From: Telmatactis stephensoni
Lineage: Eukaryota > Cnidaria > Anthozoa > Actiniaria > Isophelliidae
Reading direction: 5' to 3'
DNA: 64,000 bases
Assembly: GCA_029948255.1 (NCBI GenBank)
Contig: JALIZF010001874.1
Location: 1,031,456 to 1,095,455, forward strand
Position numbers and translations under genes: made by a program
Notes under the pieces: model-generated
Databases searched by the model: none
The model's input: the letters and a program-made list of their open reading frames with translations, nothing else
Told to the model about the DNA's origin: nothing
Shown: positions 13,101-22,700 of the stretch, piece after piece
Position numbering within the stretch: the first letter of the stretch is position 1
How the letters are laid out: each line of letters starts with the position of its first letter

Positions 13101-16100
13101 GCCACTTAAAGCTATACAGAAAGGAAAGAAATTGAAACAAGGATGTGAGATACGGGGATCGAACTCTGGACCTCTTGCACCGAAGGCCGTGCACTAACCA
13201 ATTGTGCCATCCTTACTGCTAAAATCAGCCGATTAAAGGACTCGAAGGAAAGGGAGGAAATAATTTTATTTTTGTCTAAATTAACACGAGAGAAACAACT
13301 TTTGAAATTTAGCGGGGTGACTGTTCAAACGAGCCATGTTCGTTTGAATTTTAGCACGTTCAAAGTGCTCGCATATCCATGTAGGTAGCCACAATTCAAT
13401 GCAAGTCAGCGGTCCAAGGAAACGCAAATCACAACTATTTGCGTCCTCGTATGATCGGGGCCTTGTAATCAAATTGCTTTACGTACACCTTGCAAAACAT
13501 TTGCAAAACGTCTGTACTAATTATACAAATTTTGTAAAAGTCGTAAATGGTATTGAACAATTTTATTGGTGCCATGGCATATAGCACAAATGGGAAATTT
13601 GAATACAACAACCGATAAGTAACTATTTCAAACTGTCTCCTTGTGAATATTGAATACTGAACGGGGCATTCCAAGAAAAAATAAAGAGCATTAAGCGAAC
13701 AACAAACATATCCAAGTGTTGGTGTGCAATTTATAACAAGGACTTGCAAAGAGCTAGCGAGAGAATGATTGAGCGAATAAATGAAGGAAGGAGGAACGAA
13801 CAAACGAGCGAATGGGTGAATGAACGAATAAATGGTGGGTGAATCAGTGAACGAATGAAGATTTAATAGATGAATGAAAGAATGAATTGAAAGATGGATA
13901 AATGAATGAATGGTTTGGATGGATGAAAACCGTGCTTGGCGCAGTGTGGGCATATACACATGGAGCCCATTATGTTTTCTTTCTTATCTTTCGTCCTTAT
14001 TTTCTAGGCGTCCTTTTGCTGTTCTTCATCGTCAGTACAGTGAAATAGTTGAAAGCCTAACCAACCAAATCATCAACTATCACAAACACCTCATTGTGAC
14101 CGTTATCTTGCAAGATGCTGAAAGTCATAACTGGGAGGACCAAAGACCGTTCTTTGAGGTACACCCCAAGATTTAACTGACTGACTGACTGACTGACTGA
14201 CGGAGACGGACGGACGGACGGACGGACGGACGGACGGTCTGTTTCCATAAAGAAAGTTTAATCTTTCATTCATATTTTTACTAGGATGAACGGTGCTCCT
14301 TTGCGATCCAAATGTGGAACTTCCACATCCAAGCTCTACAGCATGATCTCTGGAAACTGGCTCCCCCAGCTAAAGCACAGTACATATTGACAAATCTGGT
14401 TCAACATTCTGTATCGTTACTAACATTGCGTTATAGTAACGCAATCCCATCATACAAGAGAGTCAGACAGTTTCAATCAGATGTCACGGCCATTCTACTT
14501 TGCACCCTTTCTTTTCTATGGTCATGCTGCAACTCACTAAAAGAATTGTTTGACACGAATAAAGAAGAGACGATGGTTTCAAGTATCCACAACATGTGCT
14601 CTTGTCTTCTAGCAACCATGGTAAGTTTAACAAACTTACAATATCAAAATTTACAGGATCCCAAGTAACTCAGCTGGGAGACGATTCCTGACGTTAGTGT
14701 TGTGAAACAAGTCGTACTTATCTTAAGATTAAAAAGTCCTAACCTTATTTCCTTCTGTCAGACCTTTGTCACCTGCCCTCTGGAAGACCTCTGCAAGTGT
14801 TTGACCAGTAAGAAGAAAGCCAGAAAATGTCGACGTGGTGGTAGAACTGACTGGTTGTCATGGATACACCCAGAAGTACTCAAGGCACACGACGGCAGGT
14901 AGATATCACCATCGTCAGGTGTTGCGTTTATCTTGTTTTGAATGGTAGCTCCATATAGTTTTAAAGGCTTCTATACCCATAGCAAACATCGTATCATAGC
15001 GAATACACGTGTATACGTTGACATCCGTTCAACCAACCATATGACAGACCATGAATGGATAAATAAATGAATAAATTTGGGGTAGCTCATCACCCTTCCT
15101 TGCAACACAAGTGCTGAATTACGAAGGGTGAAAAAAAAATCACCAAAATAAAAATTCTTCAAGTTTCAGTGTTGCGCATGCTCATTTACTGGTGTGCATG
15201 TGTTCAACTATATGGAGCTACCTTGAGCTACAAGCGCCAAATTCAACTTTAGTGCGTCGATACACACACTTAACAAAAATATTCCCACTCCCCCCCCCAA
15301 AAAAAAAAGAAAAAAAAAACAAAAACAAAAAACAAACAAACAAACAACAACAACAACAACAAAACAAAAACAAACAACAACAACATCAACAAAAAAGGCA
15401 AACAAACAAAAAAAGTGAAGCGTCATGGAAGTGAATATGTGTGTGCAAAGTACATCATATATAATCGTCATATTTTGTCAATCCAGTTCGATTACGATAC
15501 ATAGAGATGACGCTTATAAGGCCAAATTTTACACGATACAATTTTTTGCTTTCATCTTGTCGCATGCAACAACCCTACAATTTGCTTACAACTGTTGTAA
15601 GGTTTTAAAATATTTTAAAATCCTTCAACCTTTTGTTCTTTTCGCACGCAACAGTTGTAAGTAAGTTGTAGGGTTGTTGCATGCGACAAGATGAAAGCAA
15701 AAATTGTATTGTGTAAATTGGCCTTAATATGTGCGTTTTCGTCAGTTTGTCAAACATTGATGCTATTGGAGAAACTTAGACATCGAATGAGCTTTTATCA
15801 GGTAATTCCAAAAGTCACAGTACAGAAATATAATTACCATAGCTGGAAAGAGCATGTCAAAATGAGTAAAACTGTGAAGTTTGAATGAAGAAACTTTCAA
15901 ACTCACGAAGATATGAATTTTCCGAAATCAAAATTTTGTATGAAAACATTCGCTGGTAGGCAAGAGATGCCTACCAGCAAAGGTTTTCTTACAAATTCAC
16001 ACTTTTCAAAAATTCATATTCTCGCGAGTTTTGGATTTAATTCCTTCAAACTTCACTGTCTTGCTAATTTTAACATGCTCTTTCCAGCTATGGTAATTCT

Positions 16101-19100
16101 TTTTCTGTTTTACGAATTTAAAAATACCTGATAAATTTTTTGCAGTCTTGGTGTACTGATAGACCGTCAGGCCTTAAATGTCATGTTCAAGTTGATGATC
16201 AACCAACCTCTTCCAAACTGGCCTCTTGTGCTTCAGGTGCCATTAACATTCCTAATTATAAAGGAAAACTCTCGAGATCTCAAATATTTTGCTTGATAAC
16301 GAGGATTCCAGGAGTAAAACAAAAGAAACCGCCGCCCGGTTGGCTCAGTTGGTTGAGCGCCGGTCGGGGTTCGCTTCCCCGGACGGACCGACACTTAGGG
16401 TCTTTAAATATTTGAGGAGAAGGTGCTGCCTTTGTAATTACATCTGCAAATGGTTAGACCTTCACGTCTTCTCGGATAAGGATGTTAAACCGTAGGCCCC
16501 GTCTCTCCAAAACCACTACACATACCCTTGCATTCAGAGGGACGTTGAAGAACCCACACCACTATTCGGGGAGAGTAGGCCATGAAGTTGCCGGTGTGTT
16601 TGGTCTGCCCTACTACACTACAGGGTGCACAGTAATCGGCGATAGCTGTTGTGGTAACCCTGCCTTCATAGGAAGGAAAAAAGCTAAATAAATAAAAGAA
16701 ATCCCTTCTTCTTTTGTTGAAAAATGACATTGTTTCTTTTGTGTTTACTACTGGAAGTCACGGCTTGAGGCAGAACATCTGATATCTCGAAAGTGGTCTA
16801 TTGATTGCACTGAGAATGATACACAAGTCATTAGATCGATATTAAATCAGAAAGATATTTAGTAAGAGCAAGACACTAAAATACTAAGAGAGCGAAACTC
16901 AGTATTGATGTCTGTGCGATGTTCGTGGCGGCTAAGGCTATTTTAGTAACTTCGTCATCGCGCGCGCAAGGTTCTCAAACAATATAATTTGATATTTGAC
17001 GTGCGCGCGCACGGGACCGTTTGCTTTCGGCAGATCAATTCTATTGTTTAAGAACCTTGCGCGCGCGATGGCGAAGTTATTAAAAATAGCCTTAGTCGCC
17101 ACGAACATCGCACAGACATCAATACTGAGTTTCGCTCTCAGTATTACGGTCTCTTGGTAAGAGGTAATGAGATCTCGCTTACCACAGGAATCCCAGCGGC
17201 TCAGTTGGTTGAGCTTCGGACCCGATGGTACTTAGGATATCACTGTTTGGTTTGAGATTGTTTCTGAGTCCCATTTCCACTCAGTGCACTTCATTACATC
17301 TTACTAATTCAAGATACATTATGAATTGGACATTTTGGAGATTCGCGAGAGAATTATTTAAATGTAAAAATCTTGTTTGAATTTAGGCTATTCTATTACG
17401 AGATGCTCGTCTAGCTGCTATTATAGTCAAGTACGGAGGTAAGTCAATAAGCACCCTTTTATCAGACACGCCCTTCTATATATAGGATGAAGTCATACAG
17501 ACAATCATCCAAATCATCCCATATAGGACGATGAAAATCTAGCCCTGTATCCAAATGAAAGGGGGCGAGTACCACCCTTCCCACCACACTTTTATCAGAC
17601 ACGCCCTTCTATATATAGGATGAAATCATACAGACAATATCCAAATCATCCCATATAGGACGATGAAAATCTAGCCCTGTATCCAAATGAAAGGGGGCGA
17701 GTACCACCCTTATTTCCACTAACTCAGTAAAAAAGACGAGAAACGCTGTTCGTGGGTTGGTTTTAGGGTGAATGTGTTCACCCTTGGAAAGGTATTCAGT
17801 GTTTATAATACCAAAAGTTCGTCTTAGCGAGAGTTATTTTCCGTTTGATGATTTTCAAGTGACCTTGACAGCTTGTTGTCCATATTAGAGGGTGTTCATA
17901 TTAGCGAGGTGCCCGTATTAGCTAGGTATCTACAAGGCAAAGGTTATACTTTATTATAACATAGCTGCAATCTTACGCGCGCTCTGATTGGCCAGAAAGC
18001 TATGCCTTGGCTACGCCTTGTGCCACTTTTACATTTGTTAATCGTTCTTTATATTTTCTCTCGTGCATCTATAACGCCATGGGCGCGCGGCTTTCTGTTA
18101 AATCGACGAGCTTGTGTTTCTAGATTTGTCAGTTATCGGTAGTCTTGGTCCCGAAGAAGAAACCAACCAACATGGCGAGCATCATCGCTGGTGTAAAGAA
18201 ACCATTCCATCACCGGGTACACAGGCTAATCCTATGTCTGGGTTGGTGTACTCACTGTACTACATTCTCTTCCAAAGCGCTCACCGGTCTACAGCTGCAG
18301 TGAACTTTCTGATCGCCTTAGTGAACAGGTATAAGAATTTTCCTCCAAATGTTTGTGATAGTGGAGCTCTTTTGTGTCACTACCAAGAGGATCGCACCTT
18401 TTTTCCTTGCACTTAGCAAAAACGTTTTTTTTTTCGTTTAAGGGAAGACAGCTGGAAGCTCTTCGAATCTAAGTCAAATACAAAAGCTTTAAATAAAGAA
18501 GAGGTTTGTCTTAAGCCCGCCGCACACGTTGAGAAACTGTGTGAGGAAACTGCGGCGCGAGGTACTTTTCTCTCCGTGTGCTCTTTTACCTGCTCTATTT
18601 TTGACCTCACGTAGCCAAAGATGCAACGTCTGCGGCGAGAAATCGACTGAGCAGTTTCTCAACGTGTTCGGCAGGCTTAAGTAATGCATAAAGAACGAGA
18701 GGGCGCGTTATATATCCGTGGATAAAGATCCGAGCCGAAGGCGAGAAAGTTAAGAAAAAATACTTATAATAAATTCACAAATGTGAATGTTCAAATTGAT
18801 TTGGATAACATTTCTCTTTTTCATATTTTCTTTTTCTTTGTTTCAGTTTCCTGTGTGGTTGAATTGTTTGTTTATGGCATTCAAGCCCTACATCTTGAGG
18901 TACATTATATTAAATGGTTCCTTTCGGTTTACTAGCCCATACGGTTCAAGTTTTCGTCCAACAAACTGTTTGAAACGGGTGTATGCAATTGCTTATTAGG
19001 TTTGTGAAGCCATCGTTACGTCATCTTTGCGAACGAGACCGGAAGAGAACCAAATCGTTCAACTTTACGTCCATGAGCTCGCTGCCTTGTGGATGTCCAT

Positions 19101-19653
19101 GCCAGGAAACAGCCAAGAAATCAGAAAACACAAGAGGTAACCCTTCATCCCACTATCTCGAACTCGTAGATAAAGCTAACCCCTGTTGGACTTAGCGGGT
19201 GTTCGACTTGTTCGATATAAATGATATGGAAACTATCTAAGATAAATAGGTTTTTGTTTGTGATAGTGGGATTTCGATATATGCGAGTTCCAGATAGCGG
19301 AGTTCTTAGCACAATCAACGTTTTCCTTTAAAACTCTCCGTATTACGGATAGTAGAGCTACCCCTCGAACTTGTTAATCGAAATTGGGCAAAAAACGATG
19401 GTCATTTCTCTCGCCAGGTGATGCTGAAATTATAAATTCTGCGCTCCATGAACTGGTGGATCAGCTCGCTAATAATTTGGATGCACTTCCCTCTGTAATA
19501 TTCCAGTTTGTAGCTTTGTTACAAGGTAAGAGTGATGTTAGACTTAACGTTCCACTCTGATGAAAGTCAGTCAAAATGGAGGTGCCAGAAATCACATTGG
19601 TTACAGTGATTCCCGAAATTCTGCAAACTCATTAGTTGCACATTTGGAAATAA

Positions 19654-19701
<48 letters not shown>

Positions 19702-19740
19702 TTGACCAAGCGCAGCGAGGTCCGTACAAATGACCAAAAA

Positions 19741-19781
<41 letters not shown>

Positions 19782-22700
19782 CACTTTATCATATGACCCA
19801 ATTTTATCGTAAAAAAATGATGAAGCATCCTGCTAAATTTGATCAAGGTAGCGCGCGCGCAACCAAGGAGGGCCGGACGGCTTTCGAGCAGGGCCGGACG
19901 GGTTTTTCCGGCCCGCTTACGTCAGCCCGTCCGGCCCCCATCACGTGACTTTCTCCAATGGTTTTATTAGAGCGCGCTCGCAGGGCCGTATGGATCATAT
20001 GATAATATTAAATATGTTGACATCTTAAGTTAGCTTACGTTGATGAGCTCCTCTTTTGAACAAGGATCTTAGAAACAGTAGACACACTGGTCGGTGTCTG
20101 TGTCTTCTTTCTCATTGTTTTTTTTATGGGAAATTTCAACGGCAGATAAAATTTGAAAGCTGCGTCTTTCCTCCTGCAGCCCTTTCACTTTGCAGCCATT
20201 TGATTTGATTTGATTATTTTGTTTTTGTTTTGTTTAGAATCACTGCAAAGAAAATCGATTGATTCATCAACTGCTGGCATCAAGGTACGTATAAATACTC
20301 TGGTTGAAAGAGAACAACTGAGCACTCCTGAAATAAAGTGGATGCCAAGAATTACATGGTATTGATATGTAATGGTTTCTTGTACCCAAGGTGCCTTTTA
20401 ACTAGTATGAATACTGTGTCAGCCACCATTGAGCATCTTCTTTCTACATCATCTCCTTCCGTGAACGTCTAGTTTTTAAGAGATTGCACTTTACATAAAC
20501 GATAGAGCAGCACTGGATGAGTGTAGAACGGACCGCGACATAACGTGACCTTGTCCGTACTGCGACGTCTAATAAAAACATTTGAATTTTGCGCCGTTTT
20601 CCTGCCGTAACTGTGCCGTAACCGTGACATAACCGTGCCGTAACCGTGCCGCAACCGCGCCGCAACCGTGTCGTAACTGTGCAGCAACCGTGACGTAACC
20701 GTGACGTTACCGTGCCGTAACCGTGCCATGACCATACTATTTTCACAGTCGTACGATAACTGCTCTGGGCGTTTCTGCGAATTTCACGACGAACAAGAAA
20801 TTTAAGCATTTTACATGACTATCTTTATTTTTACAGGTACTTGGATGGTTGCTATGCCGATGGCTCTCCGACCCAGATTGTGTAACAACGGGCTACGAAA
20901 ACAAGCCGTCAGCCGCTGTGCTCAACATCGTGGATATGTTTGCAGATGTCACGTGGCACGTGTTTGTTCATCTTGGTGATACCACAGGTAATAATGCATT
21001 AGTACCCCGATATATCTCGAACCCCTCAGAAAATCGACCAACATGTTCGAGATCATCATAAGAGTAATGGACCCTTTGCATAGGCCATTCACTAGGTATG
21101 AAATCCGCCATGCGGAAGCCATTGTGAAACAAAAGGACTTCGAACAGTCAAACTTAACTTGTCCTCGTTTTAAGTGTGCCAGTGCTTATTTTATCCTTCA
21201 GCAGGGTGGATTTTGTACCATGTGACTGGGTTGATGCAAAGGGTCCATTGAAAAGTGGTTTAAAGGAATTGGTTTGGGAGCTCAAATATCGAGGTTCTGA
21301 GTAACAATATTACACAGAGAATAATATAGATTTGAAGTTTATCTTAAGCTGATGATATACAAAACGATTTGCAACGACGATTTTTCGTGCAACCCTGCTT
21401 GAAATTCGTAATTTTTTGTTGCGAAATTACGAAATTATATTGCCACAAGAAATTGGCCCATTTTGTGCTAAAATAATTTTTCGTCTGAACGGGTCGACTA
21501 TCAGATTATTATCATATTTTCCTCGTAAACGGGGAAACCCTATTTGCACGAAAACATTGTTTTCGGAATGTTATATAGCTCGATGTGCTCTTTCTGACTA
21601 TATGAGTCTTTTATATGGGTGTTTTCCATTTAGTGAAACCAACCGGCCAGAACGGCCAGTTCTTAAATGGTACATGTCAATTCCTAACTCTGGCTGGAAT
21701 CAGTCCTAAGAAATCAGGCCGTTCTGGCCGGTTGGTTCCACTAAATGGAAAACACCCTCAGTTAGATGTGAATGCTTCTTCGAGTGTAGATTTTAGCTCG
21801 GAAAAAATCCGTGCTCTCAGCGTGGTTTGAACCGACGACCTTCGGATTTCTGGTCCGACGCTAACACATTTCCGAGTTAAGCCCGCCGCACACGTTGAGA
21901 AACTGTGTAAGGAAACTGCCACGCGAGGCACTTTTCTCACCGTCTGCTCTTTTACCTGCTGTATTTGTGGCCTCGCTTAGCGAAAGATGCAACGTCTGCG
22001 GCTAGAAATCGTGTGAGCTAAGTGCCTCGCGTGGCAGTTTCCTCACGCAGTTTCTCAACGTGTGCGGCGGGCTTTACAATCCATTCATTAACTTATATAT
22101 GAGTCTTGTTTTGCCATCGTCAAAATTTGAGGAACTCGTACCCAGTCTTCACGGTACAAAAGTGGCTAATGATCTATTACTCCTGTTATACATCTGAGAC
22201 AACTTGAGATAATTCGTCCCTAGTGTAAATTAATTTGAAGGGTATCTTCCTAGTCTCCCTTTTCTTCCTAAGTAAAATACTGTTGTTTCGATGTTGCTTC
22301 AGGATTGATTGACAACCCTAAACTACCGATGAATCTAGAGGGTTGTTTAAGATCTCAGCGTGAGTGGCTCTCCAACAAGATTCAGGTCATCATGCAGCAT
22401 ATTGTTAATTAGTAAGTAGTTACCATGGCAATAATCAAATTATTACGGAAAGGATACCATTCGATTGGTAGTGACAGCATCGGCAATTGTGTGGTAGGTG
22501 TTTTGGTGGTGTTGGTAGTAGTGGTTGTTGTTGTGGTGTTGGTTATGGTTGTGGTAGCGGTTGTGGTGCTGTGCTTGTGGTGGTGGTAGTAGTTGTGGTA
22601 GTGGTTGTGGTGGTGGTGGTTGTGGTGGCGGTGGTGGTAGTGGTAGTGGTGGTCAGTAGTAGTAGTAGTTGTAATGGTAGTTGTGGTGGTAACGGTTGTG

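Noticed and set aside
13140..13216. Possible tRNA gene on the minus strand
   Set aside because: A and B boxes are present but the stems do not pair well and a SINE-like body follows.
13435..13959. 174-residue minus-strand ORF
   Set aside because: Most of it covers a GAAT-type repeat; the rest has no recognisable domain and lies in an intron.
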